From Bacillota bacterium (lineage in GTDB: Bacteria; Bacillota; Ch66), in NCBI GenBank assembly GCA_013178045.1, contig JABLXP010000002.1, forward strand, positions 62,001 through 126,000: 64,000 nt of DNA. Direction: 5' to 3'. A model generated the notes under the pieces. The model saw only the letters and a list, made by a program, of their open reading frames with translations. It searched no databases and had not been told where the DNA came from. The position numbers and the translations under genes were made by a program. Below are positions 26,375 to 34,948 of the stretch, piece after piece (the first letter of the stretch is position 1; the number at the start of each line of letters is the position of its first letter).

Positions 26375-27493
26375 ATGCAAACAGTGACCCTTAAAATTAA
26401 ACTCCTGCCTCCCAATAAGGGCAAGCTGGCAAAGATGGCCCGCATGGTGGAAACCTACCGCCAGGCGTGTTCGTGGTTTCTGGAGCAAGCCGAAACCTTG
26501 AACACTACCAGCCGGGCAAAATTAAATCGCGATACGTACAAACAGGGTTGTGAGCTGTTCGACTTAAACCGAGGGACGCTCCAATGCGCCATGCTCAAAG
26601 CGCTGTCGGCCTGGAGATCCTATGTCTCCCGCAAACGCAGTGGAAAAAAAGCCAGCCTGCCCAAATTTGAGAAACCTGTTCCTGCCATGGTGCGGCAGGA
26701 CTGCTATTCTTTTCACCAGCTCCCTTCTGGAAGATGGATCATCAAGTTTCCTGTCTCCTCCGGCAGAAGCCAGATAGCTGTACCGCTTGCTGTTTCCGAA
26801 TATCATGCCAGGAGGCTCCAAGACCTGGCAGGAGGTTCCTACCGCCAGGGGTCGATGGAGATATGGCAGAGTAAAACCGGCGAGTGGTATGTCAGCATAT
26901 CCATTGTTTATCAAACTAACTTAAACGAGCCAGGTGGCGTAATTGGGGTCGATTTTGGCATAGTTAAGCTGGCTGTGCTGTCCAACAACGTATTCTTTGA
27001 CGGCCGTGAAATTAGGTGGCGTAAAGAACATTGGGCAGAACGGCGCAAGGCACTCCAGCAAGCCGGTCGGCTTTCCCGTGTCAAAAGGGAAGCCGGGCGC
27101 GAACGCCGGTGGATGCGCTATATCAACCACTGTCTAGCAAAGCGCATTGTTGAAATAGCCAAGGCAGAAGGCAAGGCTATCGCGCTGGAAAACCTACTCG
27201 GAATTCGCGAGCGGGCTAAAGGCTCCCGCAAGTTCAACCGCATGATGTCAGGTTGGAGCTTCAGGGAGCTGGCTTCGTTTATAGAATACAAGGCTGCGCT
27301 TGCCGGAGTGCCGGTAGTCTACGTAGACCCCAAAGAAACTTCCAAGGCCTGCCCGCGGTGCGGGAATGTTTCCCGGTACAACCGCAAAAAGCAGGGCTGG
27401 TTTAAATGCGCCAAATGCGGCTACCAGTCCGATGCAGACAGGGTAGGAGCATTGAACATAGCCGCCAAAGCGCTCGATGCTCTCGGGGCATGA
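26375..27493 (+). CDS. tnpB: TnpB (OrfB) RNA-guided nuclease of an IS200/IS605 element
   Basis: A 372-residue protein with the helical N-terminal OrfB region and a complete RuvC-like set: Asp193 in GVDFGI, Glu272 in IALENLLGIRERAK, and Asp355 in SDADRVGALNIAA. The split zinc ribbon has CPRCG and CAKCG. TnpB proteins of this type cut DNA guided by RNA from the element's right end, which favours retention of the element. No truncation or missing catalytic residue is seen, so it may be active. GGAGGAG precedes the ATG. Confidence 0.93.
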   Translation: MQTVTLKIKLLPPNKGKLAKMARMVETYRQACSWFLEQAETLNTTSRAKLNRDTYKQGCELFDLNRGTLQCAMLKALSAWRSYVSRKRSGKKASLPKFEKPVPAMVRQDCYSFHQLPSGRWIIKFPVSSGRSQIAVPLAVSEYHARRLQDLAGGSYRQGSMEIWQSKTGEWYVSISIVYQTNLNEPGGVIGVDFGIVKLAVLSNNVFFDGREIRWRKEHWAERRKALQQAGRLSRVKREAGRERRWMRYINHCLAKRIVEIAKAEGKAIALENLLGIRERAKGSRKFNRMMSGWSFRELASFIEYKAALAGVPVVYVDPKETSKACPRCGNVSRYNRKKQGWFKCAKCGYQSDADRVGALNIAAKALDALGA

Positions 27494-27622
27494 CCCTGAG
27501 AGAAAGGGGAGCGTGACACCCCTTAAGGCCAAGGTGATGATCCGGGTCATCCGGGGAATGCTGGCTAACCTGCAGTAAAAGCTGCCGTCCTACGAAGGGA
27601 TGCCCCTTAATTTATTGAGGGG
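27494..27622 (+). ncRNA. Candidate omega/reRNA at the right end of the TnpB element
   Basis: Between the tnpB stop and the right-end palindrome lie three short hairpins: AAGGGG/CCCCTT (27504-27509 and 27519-27524), GATGA/TCATC (27536-27540 and 27547-27551) and CCCCTTAA/TTGAGGGG (27603-27622). TnpB guide RNAs come from exactly this region and may begin within the gene's 3' end. The guide segment would be the sequence just past about 27622. This is positional inference. Confidence 0.4.
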
Positions 27623-27628
27623 AGGATG

Positions 27629-29794
27629 TCACACTTCAATGATAACCCTCACATTGCCTTCCTTTCGTAAGACGTGACAAAAGACTTGCCCTTCCTTTTC
27701 TTCAAAGACTAGATCGATGCGGCCCTGGCCTACGGCCAGGTTGCGCATCTCCAATCGCTTCGCTTCTGGTAAAAGAAACGGCCGATTAATATATATGGTG
27801 TTATCGCGGCAATCTAAACCGAGTAGACTTTGCAATAAAGAAAAAAGAGTGCCAACCGCCCAGGCCTGGGGATCGCAAGCGATTGGATAGCGGACCGGCC
27901 CGGTTAATCCCCGGCGCGTAAAGCCACAAAATAGCTCGGGCCAGCGGTTATAGGGGAAAAAGGTGCTGGCCTCAAAAAGGCCAGAGGCGACTTTGTGTAA
28001 TTCAGCCAAGCACTGGTACCGACGCAGGCCCGCGGCGATAATGGCATTGTCATGGGGCCATACCGAACCGTTATGATAACTCATCGGATTATAGGCCTTT
28101 TCTTTTTTGCTCATGGTTCGAATACCCCAACCGGAATAAAAATCAGTGGTTAGCAGGCGTTGAGCTACCCGCCGGGCCTGCTCCGGGGAGAGAATGCCGG
28201 TAAACAGGCACTGGCCGCCGTTGGAAACCAGGGTGGGGATGGGCCTTTTTTGGCCGTCCAGGGCGAAAATCAGGTATCCTTCGTTTTCCCACCAGAAATC
28301 CCGGATAAAACGCTGCCGGAGCCTATTGGCCCGCCGGCGGAGATTGGTGGCGATCGTTTCCTTGTCGAGGAGCCGCAGCAAGGCAGCTGCTTCCTGGAGG
28401 GCGAGGTAATAATAGGCTTGAACCTCTACCAGAGCAAAAGGCGCCGAAGGGATCTGGCCTGCCGGGTCCACAACCGCATCCCAGGAGTCCTTCCACCCTT
28501 GATTGGTTAATCCCATGGGGGATTCCCGGCGGTATTCCAGATAACCATCATTGTCCAGGTCCCCATACTTAAAGCACCAGCGGAGGCAGCGGACCAAAGG
28601 ATCGGCCATCTCTTGCAAGAATTCTTTGTCTAGGGTCCACCGGTAAACGGCACCTAGCAGGATAACAAACCATAGGGTGGAATCTATGGACCCGTAGTAA
28701 GGGTTGTAAGGTACCTCGCCACACTGGGTCATTTCTCCCCGCCTCAGCTCATGAAAAATTTTGCCGGGCCTCTCTTCCCGCCACCTGTCCTCGCATTTTC
28801 CCTGATAGCGTGCCAGGAAGCGGAGAGTATCTTTAGCAATCTCGGGATTTAAGATCAAAGTCTGCCAGGAAGTAATCAGGGAATCGCGGCCGAAAGGAGC
28901 GGCATACCATGGTATCCCGGCCTCAATGATTTTACCCTCTCCCGGATACTCGGTCTGCAGGGCGGCCAGGTCAGTGACCGCTGTTTGCAGCATGTTGCTT
29001 AAAAGGGTGTTGTCAGTAAAAATCTGGGTACATTCTCGTTCCCATTGGTGGTAGCGGCCGGCCAGCATAATGGCCGCTGCGGAAAATCCCGTGCTGATAA
29101 GACCCGGGTCTTCTGTGATTTCCTTATCTAAATCGATGCGGAGGTGGATATAGATTTTCTTTTGCGGAGGTAAAGTAATCTTGTATTGCACGCGCGCCCG
29201 GCCGGGTTCAGCAGTGATGCTGGCCGGCGCGGGATCTAAAGAGATGGCGGTGGTGCGAACTATGCCGTCCAGACCCCGGTAGGCCAGCCTGATGCCCCAA
29301 CGTTTAACCTGTGGTGGCAGCCATTCTCCCCGGTGCGGTCTCTTCGTGCCCCGGACTTCAAAGATATCCTTGTAGTCCGCACCAAAAATCATATCCAGGT
29401 TAAGAGTTATGGGAAAAGAATTAAAATTTATCAGGCGCAAGCGCTGGAAAAAGGCGTCTTTTATTAGTCTTAAAAGGCGGATGTGAATAGTTTGTAGAGG
29501 GACTATTTGTCCCGAGGGAAGGGTAAACTCAGGATTGGTCAATTCAATCTGGGCAAAATGACTATCTCGAATGGCTGAAGAGAGAAAAATGGGTTTGCGC
29601 TGCTGAAGGAATAGCTCCAGGCAATCCAGATAGCGGGTATCAGCGTGATATAACCCCAGACTGCCAAGGTTTCTCCCGGTAATTTCGCCAGTGGGTAAAG
29701 AAACAACAAAGATATTTCCTTCTTTCAAAACTTTGGTTGCCAGTTCTATTTCACAGGGAGCGACATATAGATCAAATTGAGACTCTGACACCAT
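27629..29794 (-). CDS. Amylo-alpha-1,6-glucosidase / glycogen debranching-type enzyme
   Basis: A 721-residue cytosolic protein with an N-terminal GDE_N_bis-like beta domain (about 1-280) and a C-terminal (alpha/alpha)6-barrel glycosidase. Family features include LPTGEITGRNLGSLGLYHAD near residue 32, WYAAPFGRDSLITSWQ near 297, and YHNGSVWPHDNAIIA near 570, whose acidic residues usually provide catalysis. AGGAGG lies 6 nt before the ATG on the minus strand. It is convergent with the TnpB element, and no other glycogen gene is visible. Confidence 0.85.
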   Translation of the reverse strand: MVSESQFDLYVAPCEIELATKVLKEGNIFVVSLPTGEITGRNLGSLGLYHADTRYLDCLELFLQQRKPIFLSSAIRDSHFAQIELTNPEFTLPSGQIVPLQTIHIRLLRLIKDAFFQRLRLINFNSFPITLNLDMIFGADYKDIFEVRGTKRPHRGEWLPPQVKRWGIRLAYRGLDGIVRTTAISLDPAPASITAEPGRARVQYKITLPPQKKIYIHLRIDLDKEITEDPGLISTGFSAAAIMLAGRYHQWERECTQIFTDNTLLSNMLQTAVTDLAALQTEYPGEGKIIEAGIPWYAAPFGRDSLITSWQTLILNPEIAKDTLRFLARYQGKCEDRWREERPGKIFHELRRGEMTQCGEVPYNPYYGSIDSTLWFVILLGAVYRWTLDKEFLQEMADPLVRCLRWCFKYGDLDNDGYLEYRRESPMGLTNQGWKDSWDAVVDPAGQIPSAPFALVEVQAYYYLALQEAAALLRLLDKETIATNLRRRANRLRQRFIRDFWWENEGYLIFALDGQKRPIPTLVSNGGQCLFTGILSPEQARRVAQRLLTTDFYSGWGIRTMSKKEKAYNPMSYHNGSVWPHDNAIIAAGLRRYQCLAELHKVASGLFEASTFFPYNRWPELFCGFTRRGLTGPVRYPIACDPQAWAVGTLFSLLQSLLGLDCRDNTIYINRPFLLPEAKRLEMRNLAVGQGRIDLVFEEKEGQVFCHVLRKEGNVRVIIEV

Positions 29795-29972
29795 TGATAC
29801 CTCCTCACTTTGGGCTCCAACGCGGGATGGCGTATGGGCATAAATTTCGACGATAGCTGGAACTTTCCTGCCACCCGGTTACTCATCCGCAAGCTCCGGC
29901 GGACATCCCAGCAAATTTGGCCTCCTGCCTCAGCTGCCGACTTCTCGTTAATGAAGTTTATGGAGTAACCTG

Positions 29973-30002
29973 TTGACATGTCGAAAAAAACAATGTTAGA
30001 AT
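29973..30002 (+). promoter_or_regulatory. Sigma-A promoter of lysA
   Basis: TTGACA (29973-29978), 18-nt spacer, TAGAAT (29997-30002), about 35 nt before the riboswitch. The spacer contains ATGTCGAA (29978-29985), 7/8 to a Spo0A box, which may be chance. The stretch 29795-29970 upstream of both divergent genes shows no other recognised element. Confidence 0.72.
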
Positions 30003-30035
30003 AAACAAAAACATAGTTGCGCCTCATCTCATTGG

Positions 30036-30184
30036 AGGTGAGGTAGAGGCGCGGAGCGTCAAGAGTACAGACAGGGAGAACGGGAATTTGATGATTGGTC
30101 TGGAAAGGGGCCTCCGCCGAAGTCTTCAGGCTTGTCCCGAGCCTTGAGGCTGGGCCTGTACCGAAGAGGTGCAGGACTGTCACC
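30036..30184 (+). ncRNA. Lysine riboswitch (L box) aptamer
   Basis: The conserved core segments appear in order: AGGTAGAGGCGC, then AAGAGTA, CCGCCGAAG, GAGGCTGGG and GGACTGTCACC. P1 pairs GGTGA (30037-30041) with TCACC (30180-30184). The peripheral hairpin around AGCCTTGAGGCTGGG is present. It lies in the leader of lysA, whose product makes lysine, so transcription should stop when lysine is high. Confidence 0.93.
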
Positions 30185-30207
30185 AGGAAATCTCCCTTTT
30201 CCTGGTG
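30181..30207 (+). promoter_or_regulatory. Alternative hairpin competing with riboswitch P1
   Basis: CACCAGGAAA (30181-30190) and TTTCCTGGTG (30198-30207) are perfectly complementary over 10 bp. The left arm contains the 3' strand of P1, so the aptamer and this hairpin exclude each other. Confidence 0.5.
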
Positions 30208-30258
30208 GAGCGCTATCTCACGCAGGGAGTTGAGGGGTATACTCTAACTGGTCATTTT

Positions 30259-30291
30259 ACGGCCATTGAGGAATACTCAATGGCCGTTTTG
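30259..30291 (+). terminator. Riboswitch-controlled terminator before lysA
   Basis: The perfect 12-bp stem ACGGCCATTGAG/CTCAATGGCCGT (30259-30270 and 30276-30287) has a 5-nt loop, followed by TTTTG. It is the likely expression platform and ends about 22 nt before the lysA ATG. Confidence 0.85.
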
Positions 30292-30312
30292 AGTTGATAT
30301 GGGGGGAAGAAG

Positions 30313-31659
30313 ATGAGACTTAATGGGACGATGCGAATTAACGACAGAGGGCACCTGGAGATAGGTGGGTGTGATACCGTCGAGCTGGCGCAGCATTTTG
30401 GCACGCCGTTGTATGTGATGGATGAGGCTTTGATCAGAGAAAACTGTTGCCGCTACTACCGGTCATTTGTGGAAAAGTTCGGAAAAGCGGAAGTGATTTA
30501 TGCCAGCAAAGCCTTTATGAACTTGGCGATGTGCTGCCTGGTGGAAGAGGAGGGACTGGGGCTGGATGTGGTTTCCGGTGGGGAACTGTACACCGCTCTT
30601 CGGGCCAAATTCCCACCGCAACGGATCTATTTCCACGGCAACAACAAATCCCGCGAGGAACTGCGGATGGCCCTGGAGGCTAAAGTCGGACGGATCGTCG
30701 TGGACAATGCGCAAGAATTAGAATTATTACAGGAACTGGCTGCCCAGTTTGATACCAGAGCCAATATCCTGTTGCGGATTACGCCAGGTATTGAAGCACA
30801 TACGCACGAATATATTCGCACCGGGCAGATTGATTCCAAGTTTGGCTTCCCCTTGCCGACAGGACAAGCCATGAGCGCGATTAAGCGGGCTTTGCAATTG
30901 CCAAGCCTGGTGGTGCGGGGACTGCACTGCCATATCGGATCACAAATCTTTGAGCTGGAGTCGTATCGGTACACCGCGCGGGTGATGATGGATTTTGTGG
31001 CTGAGGTCACGGCGACGACGGGCTTAATTGTCGAAGAGTTAGACCTGGGCGGCGGCTTTGGCATTTACTATGCCAGTAACGATTCGCCCGCGGAGATTGA
31101 AGAATACGCGGATATCGTGATGGAAACCGTCCGTGAGGAAGCAATGAAAAAAGGATTGCTGGTGCCGAAGGTAATCGTGGAACCGGGCCGTTCGATTGTC
31201 GGTCCAGCGGGGACCACCCTGTACACGATTGGTACGATCAAAGAGATCCCCGGTATCAGGACGTACGTAGCCGTCGACGGTGGGATGGGGGACAATCCTC
31301 GGCCAGCCCTTTACGGTGCCCGCTATGAGGCAATAATCGCCAACAAGGCGACCGTACCTCCGACCCAGGTGGTTTCGATTACGGGTAAATACTGCGAATC
31401 AGGGGATATGCTGATCTGGGATATACCGCTGGCTCCACCCAGCCGGGGAGATATCCTGGCTGTCTCTGCTACAGGCGCTTATAACTATTCCATGTCGATG
31501 AACTACAATCGACTAGGGCGGCCCGCGGTAGTGTTTGTCCGGGACGGTGAGGCTGATGTGGTCGTGGAACGGGAAGGTTATGAGGATTTGCTCCGTAACG
31601 ACATAATCCCTGAACGAATGAAGAGGAAAAGGGTAGTTAAGTTAGCATCGATGAAGTAA
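30313..31659 (+). CDS. lysA: Diaminopimelate decarboxylase LysA
   Basis: PLP enzyme converting meso-diaminopimelate to lysine, the last step of lysine synthesis. It is an alanine-racemase-like TIM barrel with PLP Lys66 in IYASKAFMN, HCHIGSQIF near residue 207, the glycine loop DLGGGFGIYY near 245, and the substrate or dimer-interface segments VEPGRSIVG and CESGDML. The 448-residue length is normal. GGGGGGAAGA precedes the ATG. It is controlled by the lysine riboswitch upstream. Confidence 0.96.
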   Translation: MRLNGTMRINDRGHLEIGGCDTVELAQHFGTPLYVMDEALIRENCCRYYRSFVEKFGKAEVIYASKAFMNLAMCCLVEEEGLGLDVVSGGELYTALRAKFPPQRIYFHGNNKSREELRMALEAKVGRIVVDNAQELELLQELAAQFDTRANILLRITPGIEAHTHEYIRTGQIDSKFGFPLPTGQAMSAIKRALQLPSLVVRGLHCHIGSQIFELESYRYTARVMMDFVAEVTATTGLIVEELDLGGGFGIYYASNDSPAEIEEYADIVMETVREEAMKKGLLVPKVIVEPGRSIVGPAGTTLYTIGTIKEIPGIRTYVAVDGGMGDNPRPALYGARYEAIIANKATVPPTQVVSITGKYCESGDMLIWDIPLAPPSRGDILAVSATGAYNYSMSMNYNRLGRPAVVFVRDGEADVVVEREGYEDLLRNDIIPERMKRKRVVKLASMK

Positions 31660-31664
31660 GGACG

Positions 31665-31686
31665 AAATATTAATTAAATATTAATT
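31665..31686 (+). repeat. Perfect 11-bp tandem duplication after lysA
   Basis: AAATATTAATT occurs twice head to tail, starting 5 nt after the lysA stop. Confidence 0.85.
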
Positions 31687-31711
31687 AATAATGAAAATAA
31701 TGAAATTATTG

Positions 31712-31741
31712 ACAACGCGAGCCAAAAAGGGCTTGCGTTGT
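31712..31741 (+). terminator. Strong hairpin between lysA and the gerA operon
   Basis: ACAACGCGAGCC (31712-31723) pairs with GGCTTGCGTTGT (31730-31741), 12 bp with one wobble and a 6-nt loop. The following sequence CGCATTTAA has little T, so termination is probable but not certain. Confidence 0.55.
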
Positions 31742-31806
31742 CGCATTTAACGGGTGAGTTTGGAGACACTAAAGCCAGCGGAATATCTCTGACGTTGAGG
31801 TTCAGA

Positions 31807-33813
31807 ATGAATATCTGGGATAAGATAAAAAAAATCATTATCTATCGCGAACCGCCGGAGGAAAACATCTTTGAATTAATCAACCAGAATGAACCGAAAA
31901 GTGCTCCCGGGCAGGTCGGCTATCCCAGGGTGAGTCGGGAACCGGATACCCGGCCGGAACAGGCGCAGCGGCAAGCTGGGGACTTACCTGAACAAGCGTC
32001 GAGCGGGAAACAGGAGCAGTCTGCGGACGGCCGGGAAGCGCAGTCTCAAGATAGAACAAAAACCAGGTTCCAAAACCGGCACAAACCCAGGTCTGAAAAT
32101 AAGGCAAAAGCCAAGCTCCGAGAGGGGACTGAAGCCAGCGCGCTCGTTGAAAAAGAGCGCCCGGCAAAGGAAGGCCCGAAACGGCGTCGGGGGGATCGAC
32201 GAGAGAAAATCAGACCTGTCCGGGCCTCTGCCTGGACCAGGGAGAAGATTATCAATGCCAGGGAGCAGAGCCTGGAGGACCTCGAAGACCTGGAGGTTTC
32301 GGTTGACCTGCCCGAAAACATTGCACGGCTCAAGACGATCTTTTACCTGCCTGACAACAAAGATGTGATTATCCGCGAATTTGGCTTAGGAATCGACGGA
32401 CGGATCAAGGCGGCGGCAGTGTTTATCGATGGTCTGACTGACAAACAGCTCCAGAACCTGTCGGTTTTTCAGCCGTTGATGCTGCTTTCGAACATTGAGC
32501 ACAATGAGGCAGGTGAAAATATTGAAAAATTGGTCGAACACCACTTGCTCCCAAGCAACCAGGTCGAGAGCAAGACGAAATTTCGAGACGCTGTTGATGG
32601 CATTTTGATGGGGAACACCGCCATTTTTGTTGACCGCGTGCCCAGGGTGTTTGTGGTCGAGACCAAAGGCTGGGAGCACCGGCAGGTGGAAAAGCCGCTT
32701 GCAGAGATGGTTATCCGCGGCTCTCAAGAAGCCTTTACGGAAACCTTGCGGATCAACACCGGTTTGATTCGTAAAACGCTGAAATCACCCAACTTGGTGA
32801 CAGAAATAATCAAGGTAGGAAAACTTGGTCAGATGGATTGTGCGATCATGTATATGAAGGGGATTACCAATCCTGAGCTGGTGCGGGAAGTGAAACGGCG
32901 AATCGAGTCTTTGCAGATTGATTACGTCCAGGACAGTGGTGTGTTGGAACAGATGATCGAGGATAATCCTTTCGGCATTATGCCGCAAATGCTGGTCACC
33001 GAGCGACCAGACCGTGTAGCTTCTCTGTTAGTTGAAGGAAGGGTAGCCATTATTCTTGACAGTAATCCTTTTGTCCTGGTCGTGCCAACCAATATTTTTG
33101 GGTTGCTGCATTCAGCGGAAGATACCAACTTAAAATGGCCATACGGGTCGTTTTTACGTTTAATTCGGGTGTTGGCCGCCATTGTTTCCCTGCTACTACC
33201 TGGCTTCTACCTGGCTTTGACCAATTACCACCAGGAAATGCTGCCGACTGATCTGCTGATGAGTATTGCCGGTTCGCGGGAAACCGTACCGTTTCCGAGC
33301 ATTGTTGAGATGCTGATCATGGAGGTGTCGTTTGAATTGATCCGGGAGGCCAGTGTCCGGATGCCGGGCCCAATGGGGCCGACGATCGGAATTGTCGGGG
33401 CCTTGATTCTGGGACAAGCAGCAGTATCAGCTGCTATTGTTAGTCCGATCATGATCATTGTGGTCGCGGTGACGGCGATTGGTTCCTTTGTTATCCCAAG
33501 TTATTTTTTATCTTTTTCACTTCGGATATCAAGATTTGGCTACCTGTTACTTGGTTTTACCCTGGGGTTTGTTGGCCTGGCGATGGGAATTTTTCTGCAG
33601 CTGATTTTGATGGTTAGGCTCAAATCATTCGGGGTGCCATTTTTAGCCCCAGTTGGACCACGCACCAGTTCGGGGTCAGACCTGGTCCTGCGCAGCCCAG
33701 CCTGGCAGCAGGAACTGCGGCCCGAGTTTATTAATCCCTTGCAGATCCGACGTCAGCCCAAGATCAGTCGTCAGTGGATCAAACGAATACCGTCTGGCGG
33801 AGGGGGTGAATAA
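31807..33813 (+). CDS. Spore germinant receptor subunit A (GerA/GerK family)
   Basis: A 668-residue membrane subunit of a germinant receptor. The first 155 residues are hydrophilic, with many Gln, Arg, Lys and Glu, an extended form of the variable N-terminal domain. The family core follows (FYLPDNKDVIIREF, then GSQEAFTETLRINTGLIRKTLKSP near 305), then about five membrane segments (about 450-620). The ATG at 31807 with TTGAGGTTCAG upstream is chosen; the frame is open from TTG 31738, inside a hairpin. First gene of an A-B-C operon. Confidence 0.9.
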   Translation: MNIWDKIKKIIIYREPPEENIFELINQNEPKSAPGQVGYPRVSREPDTRPEQAQRQAGDLPEQASSGKQEQSADGREAQSQDRTKTRFQNRHKPRSENKAKAKLREGTEASALVEKERPAKEGPKRRRGDRREKIRPVRASAWTREKIINAREQSLEDLEDLEVSVDLPENIARLKTIFYLPDNKDVIIREFGLGIDGRIKAAAVFIDGLTDKQLQNLSVFQPLMLLSNIEHNEAGENIEKLVEHHLLPSNQVESKTKFRDAVDGILMGNTAIFVDRVPRVFVVETKGWEHRQVEKPLAEMVIRGSQEAFTETLRINTGLIRKTLKSPNLVTEIIKVGKLGQMDCAIMYMKGITNPELVREVKRRIESLQIDYVQDSGVLEQMIEDNPFGIMPQMLVTERPDRVASLLVEGRVAIILDSNPFVLVVPTNIFGLLHSAEDTNLKWPYGSFLRLIRVLAAIVSLLLPGFYLALTNYHQEMLPTDLLMSIAGSRETVPFPSIVEMLIMEVSFELIREASVRMPGPMGPTIGIVGALILGQAAVSAAIVSPIMIIVVAVTAIGSFVIPSYFLSFSLRISRFGYLLLGFTLGFVGLAMGIFLQLILMVRLKSFGVPFLAPVGPRTSSGSDLVLRSPAWQQELRPEFINPLQIRRQPKISRQWIKRIPSGGGGE

Positions 33814-33815
33814 CC

Positions 33816-34948
33816 GTGATTAAAGAAGGGCACATTGGTCCAGCAGAGGCGATGGTTTTGATCATGACCATGATTACCGCCAAAGTTTTTTTAAGTTTCC
33901 CACAGGTGATGGTCGAGGTTGGCAAAACGGCTGGCTGGCTGGTGATCATTGTTTCCGGCGTGGGTGGACTGCTTGGGTTCAGTGTACTAATCCAGCTGTT
34001 GAAGCGGTTTCCACAGCTTAATATAATCGCGATCGGGGAAGAAGTCGCCGGCCCGGTGGTTGGTCTGGTTAGCGCATTAGCCTATGCGGGTTTTTTCTAT
34101 GTTTGGTTTATCATTACCGTACGGGAATTTGCCGAATTGGTGATCACAACGACCCTGCCCGAGGCTCCGCTCAGTGTGGTTCTGTTGATGTTGATCAGCA
34201 CATCTCTGGCCGCTGCCTATTTCGGGTTGGAGAACATTGCTCGAACAGCTCATGTTTTGTATCCCTTTCTCTTTTTTTCTCTGGGTTTTATACTCGTATT
34301 ATTAATTCCCTTCTGGAAGGGTGACTATCTATTTCCCCTTCTGGGCTCAGGTCCACGAGAGATTATCAAAACCGGCTTGCTGAAGAGTGCAAATTTCAGC
34401 GAGGTGTTCTTTTTGACCCTGATTTTACCTTCACTTGGAAATTGGCGTAAACTTCAGTCAATCGGTTTTAAGCCATACTTGCTTCTTTAGCCGTGATGCT
34501 AGTCGTCCAACTGGTGTATGAAATGATCTTTCAGTTACCAGTCGCCGAAGAAAACGTTTTGCCAGTTTATCAATTGGCGCGTATTATCAGATATGGTCGA
34601 TTTTTTCAGCGATTGGAAACAATATTTGTGTTTTTCTGGCTGCTCAACGGGCTGGTTGCCCTTTCGGCCGCCTTTTATGGAGCCACCACTGGCCTGGCTA
34701 AAGGGTTGAGCCTGCCTGATTATCGGCCGATCTTGCTGGCCACGGCGCTTGTCGCCTATGCTCTTGCTTTTATTCCCCCTAATTACCCCACGACCATGAT
34801 CTGGGATCGGCAATTCTTGCAAAATCTGGGATGGATAATCACTTTTGTTTTGCCTGGTTTGCTTTTTCTGGTAACTCTAATTCGTCGGAAAGGGGGACAA
34901 TCTGGTGCGTCAATGGATGGTCATCAGCCTCCTGGCGATTCTGCTTAG
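33816..34948 (+). pseudogene. Germinant receptor subunit B (GerAB-type), split by a one-base frameshift
   Basis: An integral membrane protein of the APC-like spore germination permease family. The first part (33816-34490, from GTG after GGAGGGGGTGAA) carries about seven membrane helices and stops after PSLGNWRKLQ. The second part continues the same family without gap in another frame, starting AILASLAVMLVVQLVYEM at about 34472 and ending at 34948. Restoring one base between 34469 and 34472 (for example AAA for AA) rejoins them. Either the gene is inactivated or the base is a sequencing error. Confidence 0.85.

Larger units (their letters stand above)
26289..27622 (+). mobile_element. IS200/IS605-family element carrying only tnpB
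   Basis: A tnpB gene is bracketed by two palindromes typical of IS605 subterminal hairpins: CCTCCGATT/AATCGGGGG at 26289-26308, and CCCCTTAAT/ATTGAGGGG-type pairing at 27603-27622. There is no tnpA, so this is a non-autonomous type that would need a Y1 transposase from elsewhere. The exact ends cannot be fixed from one copy. The right end lies only a few bases from the stop of the convergent debranching-enzyme gene. Confidence 0.7.

Noticed and set aside
29746-30183. 145-residue minus-strand ORF over the lysA leader
   Set aside because: It overlaps the start of the debranching-enzyme gene and the lysine riboswitch on the other strand, and its sequence resembles no protein.
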